From Nocardioides marmoriginsengisoli (GTDB lineage: Bacteria; Actinomycetota; Actinomycetes; Propionibacteriales; Nocardioidaceae), in assembly GCF_003725695.1 (NCBI RefSeq), contig NZ_RJSE01000007.1, positions 248,001-312,000 on the forward strand: DNA of 64,000 nt, read 5' to 3'. Below are positions 57,350 through 64,000 of this stretch, piece after piece. The position numbers were made by a program, and so were the translations under genes. The notes beneath the pieces are model-generated. The model was not told where the DNA came from, ran no database searches, and saw only the letters and a program-made list of their open reading frames with translations. Position 1 is the first letter of the stretch; each line of letters begins with the position of its first letter.

Positions 57350-58339
57350 TCAGCCCTCCGCGAGCACGAACTCCGCGGTCTCCCGGTCGGTCACGAGGAC
57401 GTCGATCACCCCGGTGCGCAGGGCGGCGGTGATCGCCCGACGCTTGTGGGCTCCGCCGGCGACGGCGATGACCCGGGCCTGGCGCAGTTGCTCGATGGCG
57501 ATGACGACGGTGCGGTCGCTGAGCGGGGTGCGGATGAAGTGCCCGGTGCCGTCGAACGGGTGCAGGAGGAGGTCGCCGACGACGCCGTTCATCCGGAGCC
57601 GTTCGAACTCCGCGGGCTCGAGCCCGCCGGACCCGATCAGGGCGGAGCGGTCCTTGTCCTCCATGCTGCCGATGCTGACCAGTGCCGTGGTGACGTCACC
57701 GAAGCGCTGGATGGTCTCGGCGACGGCGGGGTGCCGGAGCATCTCGCGGCGCAGCGGCAGCTCGCCGAGGACGGCCGGCAGCGGCAGCGTGTGCGCGCGG
57801 CCGCCCAGGCTCTGCGCGATCCCGATGGTGAGCTCGATCGGGCCCTGCCCGCGCTGCATGTTGGCGAAGGCGCCGCAGAGCTGGACGACGGGGATCCGGG
57901 CGCCGGTCTGCGCGGGCAGGTGCGCGGCGATCCCGGCGATGGTCGATCCCCAGGCCACGCCGAGGACGTCGTCCTTGTGCAGCAGCTGGGGGAGCCAGGC
58001 GGCGGCGACCCGGGTGACGGCATCGCGGGTGGCGGCGTCCCGGCTGGTGGCGCCGGCCTCCTCGTAGCCGTCCGCGACGAGGGCGTGCTCCAGGCCGAAG
58101 CGACGTTCCAGGGCCTGGCTCAGCCGGTGGTCGATGAGGGCGTCGGAGCGGATCTCGATGGAGACGATGCCCGCGGCGCGCGCGTGCTCCAGGAGCCGCG
58201 CCACCTTGAAGCGGGAGAGCCCGGTGGCGGCGGCGATCTCCTGCTTCGTCAGCTGCTCGACGTAGAAGAGCCGCGCGACGTGCGCGGCCATCGGGTCGGC
58301 CGCTGCCGGCGCGGGAAGGGGAGTCGGATCATCGCTCAT
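57350..58339 (-). CDS. SorC/DeoR-type sugar-responsive transcriptional regulator
   Basis: The 329-residue protein has an N-terminal HTH (LTKQEIAAATGLSRFKVARLL near 28-48) and a SorC sugar-binding domain. That domain resembles sugar-phosphate isomerases: LGVAWGSTIAGIAAHL near 125, VVQLCGAFANM, ALVSIGSMED near 223 and VVGDLLLHPFDGTG near 250. SorC regulators bind a phosphorylated sugar and act as tetramers on tandem sites. The ATG at 58339 lies inside one of two 20-bp-spaced palindromes; the longer frame upstream is rejected. It is divergent from the carbohydrate transport cluster, which it presumably controls together with itself. Confidence 0.9.
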   Translation of the reverse strand: MSDDPTPLPAPAAADPMAAHVARLFYVEQLTKQEIAAATGLSRFKVARLLEHARAAGIVSIEIRSDALIDHRLSQALERRFGLEHALVADGYEEAGATSRDAATRDAVTRVAAAWLPQLLHKDDVLGVAWGSTIAGIAAHLPAQTGARIPVVQLCGAFANMQRGQGPIELTIGIAQSLGGRAHTLPLPAVLGELPLRREMLRHPAVAETIQRFGDVTTALVSIGSMEDKDRSALIGSGGLEPAEFERLRMNGVVGDLLLHPFDGTGHFIRTPLSDRTVVIAIEQLRQARVIAVAGGAHKRRAITAALRTGVIDVLVTDRETAEFVLAEG

Positions 58340-58379
58340 ATGAGCAGAACTGTGCTCATATGATTGACCACCTGTCAAT
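58334..58379. promoter_or_regulatory. Tandem SorC-type operators and third inverted repeat
   Basis: GCTCATATGAGC (58334-58345, perfect palindrome) and a second copy starting GCTCATATGA at 58354 are 20 bp apart, two helical turns. ATTGAC and GTCAAT (58363-58368 and 58374-58379) form another inverted repeat with a 5-nt spacer. The SorC start codon lies in the first site. Confidence 0.6.
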
Positions 58380-58455
58380 CGCCTCCTAGGTTTCGGGCCA
58401 CCGATCCGCAATGGGCCGGCCTCGGGATCCGACATCAGGAGCAAGGAGACCACCG

Positions 58456-59460
58456 ATGACACTTCGCGCCAAGATCAGCCGCTCACGTGGCCGGAGCACG
58501 GTCCTGGCTGCCGCCCTCCTGCTGGGCGTCGGCATGCTGGGTGCCTGCGGCAGCACCGAGAAGAAGGAGTCCGGCGACGGGTCGGGCGACGACCTCACCT
58601 CGCTCGGCTACAGCGTCCTGGGCAAGGGCGGCGGCCACTGGATCCGGATGATCGACGAGGTGACCGCGGCCGCCAAGGCCGACGGCATCACCGTCAAGGT
58701 CTCCGACCCGCAGTTCGACGCCGCCAAGCAGGTCGACCAGGTCCAGGACCTGATCACCCAGGGTGTGCAGGCGCTGATCATCGCCGCGCTCGACCCGAAC
58801 GCGATCGAGGCCGCGGTCACGATGGCGAAGGATGCCGGCGTGAAGGTCATCGCCGACATCTCCGACTTCAAGGGCGCCGACGCCTACGTGGGCATCGACG
58901 AGTGCTCGCGCGGCAAGATCGTCGGCGCGTACGTCGCCACCTGGTGGAAGGAGAACCGCACGGACGCTCCGAAGATCTTCGAGTCCAACGCCGACTCCCT
59001 CGGCGGCAGCCTCCCGGACCGCACCGACTGCATGGTCGAGGCGATCAAGGCGGGCATCCCGGAGACCAAGGTCGTCTCCGATCTCGAGGCCTGGCAGGAG
59101 CAGGACGGGTACGACGCGATGACCGACGTCCTCTCGGCCCACCCCGACGTCAACCTGGTCCTCGGTTCCAACAACGAGGGCACCTGGGGCCACGTCTCCG
59201 CCGCCGAGGCGGCTGGACGCAAGCCCGGCAAGGACATCTTCTTCGCCACCGTCGACGGTCAGGAGAAGACCCTCAAGATGGTCCTCGACGGCCGGGTCCT
59301 GGTCGCCGACCGGATCAAGCAGGAGGTCGAGGGGCCGCTGCTGGTCGAGACCGCGCAGAAGCTCCTCCGCGGAGACCTGGAGCCGGGTGCCCGGATTACC
59401 GTCGACACCACGGTCATCACCCGCGACAACGCGCAGGGCGAGCTGGATGCGATTTCCTGA
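58456..59460 (+). CDS. Sugar ABC transporter substrate-binding lipoprotein (RbsB-like)
   Basis: The 334-residue protein has a lipoprotein signal (lipobox LGAC near residue 31) and a periplasmic-binding-protein type 1 fold. Family strand patterns are LGYSVLGKGGGHWIRMIDEV near 53, VKVSDPQFDAAKQVDQVQDLI, ALIIAALDPNAIEAAV near 112, and VLGSNNEGTWG near 235 in the hinge and pocket region. It captures a sugar or polyol and presents it to the adjacent permease. The ATG at 58456 has AAGGAG 8 nt upstream. It is the first gene of the cluster to the right and overlaps the ATPase gene by 14 bp. Confidence 0.9.
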   Translation: MTLRAKISRSRGRSTVLAAALLLGVGMLGACGSTEKKESGDGSGDDLTSLGYSVLGKGGGHWIRMIDEVTAAAKADGITVKVSDPQFDAAKQVDQVQDLITQGVQALIIAALDPNAIEAAVTMAKDAGVKVIADISDFKGADAYVGIDECSRGKIVGAYVATWWKENRTDAPKIFESNADSLGGSLPDRTDCMVEAIKAGIPETKVVSDLEAWQEQDGYDAMTDVLSAHPDVNLVLGSNNEGTWGHVSAAEAAGRKPGKDIFFATVDGQEKTLKMVLDGRVLVADRIKQEVEGPLLVETAQKLLRGDLEPGARITVDTTVITRDNAQGELDAIS

Positions 59461-60253
59461 TGCGAACGGGACGGGAGCCGCTGCGCGCGGCTCCCGTTCC
59501 GGCGTCCCGGCGGTCTCCCTGGCCGGGGTGACCAAGAGCTACGGCCCGGTGCAGGCGCTGCGCGGGATCGACCTCGACCTCTGGCGCGGCACCGTCGTGG
59601 GCATCACCGGCGACAACGGCGCCGGGAAGTCCACCCTGCTCAAGATCATGGCCGGGGCGGTCTCGCCGACCTCGGGCACGATGAGCATCGACGACCGGCC
59701 GGTGCACTTCACCTCGCCGAACGACGCCCGCGAGCACGGCATCGAGATCGTCTACCAGGAGCTGGCACTGGCTCCCGACCTGGACGTCGTCCAGAACGCC
59801 TTCCTCGGGCGTGAGCTGACCCGGCGCTCGCTCGGCTTCGGCCCGCGGGTGCTGGACCGGTCCCGGATGGAGACCGCGGTGGTCGAGCGGCTGCAGGACC
59901 TGCAGCTCAGCCTGACCCGGCTCTCGACCTCGGTCGAGAACCTCTCCGGCGGCCAGCGGCAGGCGATCGCCATCGTGCGCGCCATGCTCTCCGACCCCGC
60001 GGTGGTGGTGCTCGACGAGCCGACCGCAGCGCTCTCCACCGCCAAGATCCCCGGGGTGCTGGCGCTGCTGCGCCGGCTCCGCGACCGAGGCGTCTGCGTC
60101 GTGATCGTCTCGCACCGGATCCAGGACCTGCTCGAGGTCGCCGATCGCATCGTCGTCATCGGCGGAGGGTCGGTCGTGCTCGACCGGCCTGCCGGCGAGC
60201 TCGACATCGCGGGCGTCGTCTCGGCCGTCGCGGACGCGCCCACCTATGACTAG
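59447..60253 (+). CDS. Sugar ABC transporter ATP-binding protein, single-domain
   Basis: The 268-residue ATPase has Walker A GDNGAGKST near 62, the Q-loop VYQELALAPDL near 106, signature LSGGQRQA near 165 and Walker B VVVLDEPTAAL near 185, followed by VSHRIQDLLEVADRI. It matches one half of the duplicated RbsA-type ATPases, which are normally about 500 residues; here only one ABC domain is present, so two copies must dimerise. The ATG at 59447 overlaps the binding-protein gene by 14 bp. The extra N-terminal 20 residues (NGTGAAARGSRSG) are not conserved and a later start cannot be excluded. It powers the permease encoded next. Confidence 0.9.
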   Translation: MRFPDANGTGAAARGSRSGVPAVSLAGVTKSYGPVQALRGIDLDLWRGTVVGITGDNGAGKSTLLKIMAGAVSPTSGTMSIDDRPVHFTSPNDAREHGIEIVYQELALAPDLDVVQNAFLGRELTRRSLGFGPRVLDRSRMETAVVERLQDLQLSLTRLSTSVENLSGGQRQAIAIVRAMLSDPAVVVLDEPTAALSTAKIPGVLALLRRLRDRGVCVVIVSHRIQDLLEVADRIVVIGGGSVVLDRPAGELDIAGVVSAVADAPTYD

Positions 60254-61310
60254 CACCCAGCCGACCCACCCCGAGGGGAGCAGCACCATGAACGCGGCCG
60301 GAACGAGCACCACGGCACCCACGCCGGAGCGGTGGCGTCCGCGCGTCGCCGGGCGCTGGAACCTGATCGGCGTCCCGGCGGTCCTGGCCGCGCTGGTCGT
60401 CTACTTCTCGATCGCCTCGCCGGCGTTCCTCACCCAGACGAACCTGACCGCGATCGCCCAGCGCGAATCGGTGATGGCGGTCGCCGCCCTCGGTGCGACG
60501 CTGGTCATCATCGCCGGCGGGATCGACCTCACGATGGGCGTCGTCATCGGCGCGACCACCGTCGCCGCGACCCTCCCGGTGATCAGCTGGGGGTGGCCGC
60601 CCGCGGTCGCGATCGTGGTGGCGCCCCTGGTCGGCATCACCACCGGGCTGATCTCCGGCCTGGTCGTCACCCGTCTCCGGGTGCCCGCCCTGATCGCGAC
60701 GCTGGGCATGCTGCTCGCGGTCCAGGGCATCGCGGCGGTGGTCTCGGACAACACCACGATCTCCGGGACCGATCTGCCCGACTGGTTCCTCGAGATCGGT
60801 CGCGGCTTCGTCGGCTCGGTGCCGATCGCGGTCATCCTCGCCGTCGCCCTGTACGCCGTCGGCTGGTTCGTGCTCACCCGGACGGTCTTCGGCGCCCATC
60901 TCTACGCGACCGGATCCGAGTCGCGCTCGGCCCGGCTCGCCGGCGTCAAGGTCGACCGGGTGCTGGTCGCCGCCTACGTGCTCTCCGGCGTGCTCGCCTC
61001 GGTTGCCGGCCTGCTGCTCGCCTCCCGGCTCGGCTCCGGGTACGCCGCGCACGGCACCGGCTGGGAGTTCCAGATCGTCGCCGCGGTCCTCCTCGGCGGC
61101 ACCAGCATCTTCGGCGGCAGCGGCTCGGTGATCGGCACCCTGGCCGGGGTCCTGCTGCTGGGCGTCCTGGAGAACGGCCTCAACCTGCTCAACGTCAACA
61201 CCTTCTACCAGACCATGGCGACGGGACTGCTGCTGATCGCGGCGGTGGCGATCTCCGAGGCATCCCGCGGCCGTCGTACGTCGGACGCCGCCGAACGGAG
61301 GACCGCATGA
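60246..61310 (+). CDS. Sugar ABC transporter permease (RbsC-like)
   Basis: The 354-residue protein has about 9-10 membrane helices. Family segments are IDLTMGVVIGATTVAA near 95, LIATLGMLLAVQGIAAVV near 150, ATGSESRSARLAGV near 222 (coupling region), and AAVLLGGTSIFGGSGSVIGTL near 280, all typical of RbsC/BPD_transp_2 permeases. It moves the captured sugar across the membrane. The ATG at 60246 overlaps the ATPase stop by 8 bp; the ATG at 60288 with a GAGGGGAG Shine-Dalgarno sequence is a strong alternative and would shorten the protein by 14 residues. The SIS gene overlaps its end by 4 bp. Confidence 0.92.
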   Translation: MTSTQPTHPEGSSTMNAAGTSTTAPTPERWRPRVAGRWNLIGVPAVLAALVVYFSIASPAFLTQTNLTAIAQRESVMAVAALGATLVIIAGGIDLTMGVVIGATTVAATLPVISWGWPPAVAIVVAPLVGITTGLISGLVVTRLRVPALIATLGMLLAVQGIAAVVSDNTTISGTDLPDWFLEIGRGFVGSVPIAVILAVALYAVGWFVLTRTVFGAHLYATGSESRSARLAGVKVDRVLVAAYVLSGVLASVAGLLLASRLGSGYAAHGTGWEFQIVAAVLLGGTSIFGGSGSVIGTLAGVLLLGVLENGLNLLNVNTFYQTMATGLLLIAAVAISEASRGRRTSDAAERRTA

Positions 61311-62140
61311 GCGCGACTGCAGCCGGATCGACGTACCTGGAGCGGCTGGCGGTGATCCTGGGAAGCGTCGCCCGACTCGAGCAGGACGCGATCGGGACGG
61401 CCGCCGAGCACTGCGCCCGGGCGATCGAGGGCGGCGGGTACGCGCACCTCTTCGGCACCGGTCACTCCCAGGGTGCCGCGGTCGACGCCTACCCGCGGAT
61501 CGGCGGGTTCGACGGCTTCAACCCGATCCTGGAGCCCAGCCTGACCCGGTTCCAGGGGGTCGTCGGCAACGAGGGCCTGCGCCCGATCTCCTTCTTCGAG
61601 CAGGTCGGCGGGCTGGCCGAGGTGATCCTGGTCAACCAGCTGGTCACGGCGCCGGACGCGATGATCGTGATCAGCAACTCGGGCATCAACCCGGTCGTGG
61701 TCGAGCTGGCCGCAGGCTGCCGGGCGCTCGGCGTCCCGGTGATCGCGGTGACCTCGCTGCAGCACACCGCCTCGACGGAGTCGCGGCACGCGTCGGGAGC
61801 CAAGCTGGTCGACCATGCCGATGTCGTCATCGACACCCACATCCCGCCGGGGGACGCCCTGGTCCACGTCGACGGACTCGACTACGCGATCGGTGCGGCG
61901 TCCTCGGTGATCGGACCGGCGCTCGTGCAGGCATTGGTGAGCCAGACCGGAGCGCTCCTCGCCGAGCGCGGGGTCGCGGTCGCGCAGATCCCCAGCCACA
62001 ACCGGCACGACGAGCACGAGAGCTCCGCAGCCGCGGACATGGAACGCTCGCTGGTGCGGTGGGCCGTCCGCCGGGGGCGCCGGCTGGATGCGCTGGCCGC
62101 ACCGGACGGGCCCTGGGGGCACGGGATCGGAGGGGCATGA
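61307..62140 (+). CDS. SIS-domain sugar isomerase-like protein
   Basis: The 277-residue protein has one SIS (sugar isomerase) fold. FGTGHSQGAAVDAYPRIGG near 50 is a phosphosugar-loop candidate. MIVISNSGINPVVVELAAG near 122 is the classic SIS motif. HNRHDEHESS near 225 and KLVDHADVVIDTHIPPGD complete the domain. It resembles the UPF0309-type SIS proteins rather than GlmS or KpsF. In this position it probably isomerises a phosphorylated amino- or deoxy-sugar. The ATG overlaps the permease stop (ATGA) and the ROK gene overlaps its end in the same way. Confidence 0.86.
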   Translation: MSATAAGSTYLERLAVILGSVARLEQDAIGTAAEHCARAIEGGGYAHLFGTGHSQGAAVDAYPRIGGFDGFNPILEPSLTRFQGVVGNEGLRPISFFEQVGGLAEVILVNQLVTAPDAMIVISNSGINPVVVELAAGCRALGVPVIAVTSLQHTASTESRHASGAKLVDHADVVIDTHIPPGDALVHVDGLDYAIGAASSVIGPALVQALVSQTGALLAERGVAVAQIPSHNRHDEHESSAAADMERSLVRWAVRRGRRLDALAAPDGPWGHGIGGA

Positions 62141-63081
62141 GCCCGGCACCGGCGACACCCTGGCGGGCCGGCTTCGACGTCGGCGGGACCCAGGTCAAGC
62201 ACGTCGCGGTCGACGCCCGCGGGGAGGTCCTGCACCAGGAGATCCTGCCCACCGGCGACCTCACCCTCGACGGGCTCCCGGAGCTGCTGGCCGGGCTGAT
62301 CGCGACGACCGGTGAGCGCCTGGGCGGGCCGCCGGTCGGCGTCGGCATCGCGATGCCCGGGATCCTCGGGCTGACCGCCGGACCGGTGGCGGTGCTCGGC
62401 CGCTTCGGCGGCGGGATCCCTGACGGACTGGCGCCGTCGGTCCGGTCCGCAGTCGGCGTCCCGGTGGTCTTCCTGAACGACGCGGACGCGTTCGGCATCG
62501 CCGAGCACCGCAGCGGCGCCGGTACCGGGGTGGACCGGCTGCTCGTGATCACGCTGGGCACCGGCGTCGGCGGCTGCGTGCTCGTCGGAGGCCGCCTCCT
62601 CGGCGACCTGGGATCGGGCGAGGGCGTCTACCTCGGGCACACGGTGGTCGACCCGCGCGGGCCGGTGTGCGGTTGCGGCCAGACCGGCTGCGCGGAGGTG
62701 GTGCTCTCGGCGACCGCTCTGCTCCGCCGTGCCCGGGAGGCGCTCGGCGAGGTCCCGGCCACGGCCGACCTCCCCGCGCTCTTCGCCGCTGCCCGGGCCG
62801 GTGACGCCGGGCTCGCCCCCGTCCTCGCGGCCTTCGGAGCCGACCTGGCCCGGTTCGTGCTCCAGCTGGTCCATGCCACCGCCGCGCAGCGCGTGGTGCT
62901 GGGTGGTGGGGTGCTGCTCGGTGCCGACCTCTTCCTCGACGATGTCGCCGCGACCGTGGCCCGGCTGCAGGTGCGGGCGCCGGCGAACCCGGTGACGCCG
63001 GTCGTGGTCGCCGCGCTGCCCGAGATCGCGGGTGCGCTCGGCGCGGGACTGCTGGCCGGCCCCGGGTCGGAGACGTCGTGA
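62137..63081 (+). CDS. ROK-family sugar kinase
   Basis: The 314-residue kinase has the ROK ATP/phosphate motif FDVGGTQVKH near 13, the catalytic Asp in FLNDADAFGIAEH near 115, LGTGVGGCVLV near 140 and the zinc motif GHTVVDPRGPVCGCGQTGCAE near 167, in which His and three Cys are all present. It is an enzyme and not a ROK repressor because no N-terminal HTH is found. It should phosphorylate the imported sugar, often an N-acetylated hexosamine or a hexose. It is coupled by 4-bp overlaps to the SIS gene upstream and the SDR gene downstream. Confidence 0.92.
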   Translation: MSPAPATPWRAGFDVGGTQVKHVAVDARGEVLHQEILPTGDLTLDGLPELLAGLIATTGERLGGPPVGVGIAMPGILGLTAGPVAVLGRFGGGIPDGLAPSVRSAVGVPVVFLNDADAFGIAEHRSGAGTGVDRLLVITLGTGVGGCVLVGGRLLGDLGSGEGVYLGHTVVDPRGPVCGCGQTGCAEVVLSATALLRRAREALGEVPATADLPALFAAARAGDAGLAPVLAAFGADLARFVLQLVHATAAQRVVLGGGVLLGADLFLDDVAATVARLQVRAPANPVTPVVVAALPEIAGALGAGLLAGPGSETS

Positions 63082-63767
63082 CCGGGCTGGCCTGGGTCGC
63101 CGGAGCCGAGGGCGGCATCGGCGCCGCTGTCCGGGCGCGGCTGGAGGCGGAGAGCTACCGGGTGCACGGGTCGGACCGACCGGACGAGGACGTCGCCCTG
63201 CCCGGGGTAGCCGCGCGGGTGGCGGCCGACCTGTCCGCGCGGGGCGACCTCGAAGTCGCCGTGCACGCGGTCGGGATGAGCGCCCGCCGGTACGGCGACG
63301 GCCCGCTGTCCACCTGCACGCTCGAGGCCTGGGAGGAGGCCGTCCGGGTCAACCTCACCTCGGCGTTCCAGTTCTTGCAGGCCTGCCTGGTCTCCGCGTC
63401 CGACGGCGCTCGGCTGGTCCTGATCGGCTCCGCGCTCGCGCACGGCTACGACCCCGACTTCGACACCGTGGCCTACCGGATCTCCAAGGGCTCGCTGGAG
63501 GCGCTGGTCGGCACCGCGGCCCGGGAGGGGGCCGCGCGCGGGATCCGGGTCAACCTGGTCTCGCCCGGGCTGGTGGAGACGCCGATGGCGCACCGGGCCC
63601 TGCGCGATCCGCGGATCGCGGACCGGCTCGGCGAGCTGATGCCGCTGCACGGGCAGGCGGCCTCCGCGGAGACGGTGGCCGAGGCGGTGGCCTGGCTGGC
63701 GGGCGACGCCTCGGCGTTCACCACCGGGGCGGTCGTCCCGGTCGACGGCGGCTGGCGGGTGCGATGA
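63078..63767 (+). CDS. Short-chain dehydrogenase in the sugar cluster
   Basis: The 229-residue SDR has the cofactor loop VAGAEGGIGAAVR near 7, the strand LEVAVHAVGMSAR in place of the NNAG motif, NLTSAFQFLQA near 94, Ser in LIGSALAHG near 116 and the Y-x-x-x-K pair in VAYRISKGSLEALV near 133. The usual N-N-A-G reads H-A-V-G, a common variant. The product is shorter than most SDRs (about 250). It probably oxidises or reduces the sugar or its acid. The GTG start overlaps the ROK stop by 4 bp, and the FAD-oxidoreductase start overlaps its own stop. Confidence 0.88.
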   Translation: MTGLAWVAGAEGGIGAAVRARLEAESYRVHGSDRPDEDVALPGVAARVAADLSARGDLEVAVHAVGMSARRYGDGPLSTCTLEAWEEAVRVNLTSAFQFLQACLVSASDGARLVLIGSALAHGYDPDFDTVAYRISKGSLEALVGTAAREGAARGIRVNLVSPGLVETPMAHRALRDPRIADRLGELMPLHGQAASAETVAEAVAWLAGDASAFTTGAVVPVDGGWRVR

Positions 63768-64000
63768 GCGCGCCCGCCCACGGAAGGACGGACGAGATGG
63801 TGGCGGAGCGGTTCGACGTGGTGGTGGTCGGCGGTGGTCCGGCCGGGGTGGCGGCGGCGGTCGCGGCCGGGCGCGAGGGCCTGCGCACCGCGCTCGTCGA
63901 GTGGCACGGATACTTCGGCGGCAGCCGGACGGCGGCCGCGGTCGACACCTTCTACGGCTTCTGGACGCCCGGCGGCGAGGCCCGCCCGGTCGTCGGGGGC
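63764..64000 (+). CDS. FAD-dependent oxidoreductase, partial at the window edge
   Basis: Seventy-nine codons are visible before the sequence ends. The N-terminus reads FDVVVVGGGPAGVAAAVAAG (FAD Rossmann motif near 18-36), then LVEWHGYFGGSRTAA and VDTFYGFWTPGGE, close to the FAD_oxidored (PF12831) group. Some members of that group are involved in the breakdown of unusual sugars or of dicarboxylate-like compounds. The ATG at 63764 overlaps the SDR stop by 4 bp, so it belongs to the same transcription unit. A second in-frame ATG lies 11 codons on (MVAERFDVVV), which is the alternative start. Confidence 0.85.
   Translation, partial: MSAPAHGRTDEMVAERFDVVVVGGGPAGVAAAVAAGREGLRTALVEWHGYFGGSRTAAAVDTFYGFWTPGGEARPVVGG

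Noticed and set aside
1-64000. tRNA, rRNA, riboswitch or phage attachment site
   Set aside because: I saw no cloverleaf-like conserved tRNA boxes, no rRNA sequence, no known riboswitch core and no integrase; a covariance-model search would be needed to exclude small RNAs.

Overview
The window is high-GC DNA with dense, often 4-bp-overlapping genes and frequent GTG starts. The gene content is actinobacterial: a SARP/BTAD regulator, a LAL-type LuxR regulator, an F420-type LLM oxidoreductase, a cytochrome P450, a TIGR03084-like protein, a KstR-type operator, and many promoters placed for leaderless transcription. A soil actinomycete of the Nocardioides type (Propionibacteriales) is the best guess. 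This is inference, because no rRNA or tRNA gene is present. I see no phage, transposase, CRISPR array, rRNA or tRNA gene. The longest gaps between called genes are about 214, 207, 197, 181 and 176 bp, so no stretch over 300 bp lacks a gene.

Layout. 1-4.4 kb: partial gamma-class carbonic anhydrase, a membrane class III nucleotide cyclase with a small cyclic-nucleotide-binding protein, a flavin monooxygenase and a membrane protein. 4.5-9.6 kb: a large SARP-NB-ARC regulator convergent with a DrrAB-like drug-export ABC pair whose upstream region carries three 11-bp-spaced direct repeats. 9.6-19.7 kb: TetR-controlled acyl-CoA operon (TIGR03084-like, AtuA-like, two acyl-CoA dehydrogenases, biotin-dependent acyl-CoA carboxylase beta and alpha, enoyl-CoA hydratase). 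19.7-25 kb: two secreted proteins, a P450 divergent from a TetR gene with tandem operators, and a secreted polysaccharide deacetylase. 25-28 kb: an unusual fusion of a YdhS-like FAD/NAD(P) domain with a TTC38-like TPR domain. 28-31.3 kb: MOSC protein, PLP aminotransferase, and an SCO1/TlpA-type thioredoxin lipoprotein pair. 31.4-34.4 kb: a Kst4D-like ketosteroid dehydrogenase divergent from a K+/H+ antiporter, with a perfect KstR-type box between them. 34.5-39.8 kb: secreted repeat protein, LAL regulator and ABM-fold protein. 40-43 kb: SnoaL-like protein, LytR_C membrane protein with a small partner, HerA-like ATPase. 43-46.8 kb: operon of alpha/beta hydrolase, PF10118-type metal hydrolase, ferredoxin-type reductase and SDR. 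47-55.6 kb: LLM oxidoreductase, NarL-type two-component system with a membrane protein and a secreted Ig-like protein, a further membrane protein and a PucR-type regulator. 55.7-57.3 kb: secreted protein of unknown function. 57.3-64 kb: a SorC-regulated carbohydrate uptake and catabolism cluster (lipoprotein binding protein, single-domain ABC ATPase, permease, SIS isomerase, ROK kinase, SDR, FAD oxidoreductase) running off the right edge.

Two features cut across regions. A roughly 22-bp partly palindromic element, open in all six reading frames, lies between genes and also in frame inside three genes of the acyl-CoA operon. Many genes have a TANNNT-like -10 hexamer exactly 6 nt before the start codon, which points to leaderless mRNA and fixes several starts.
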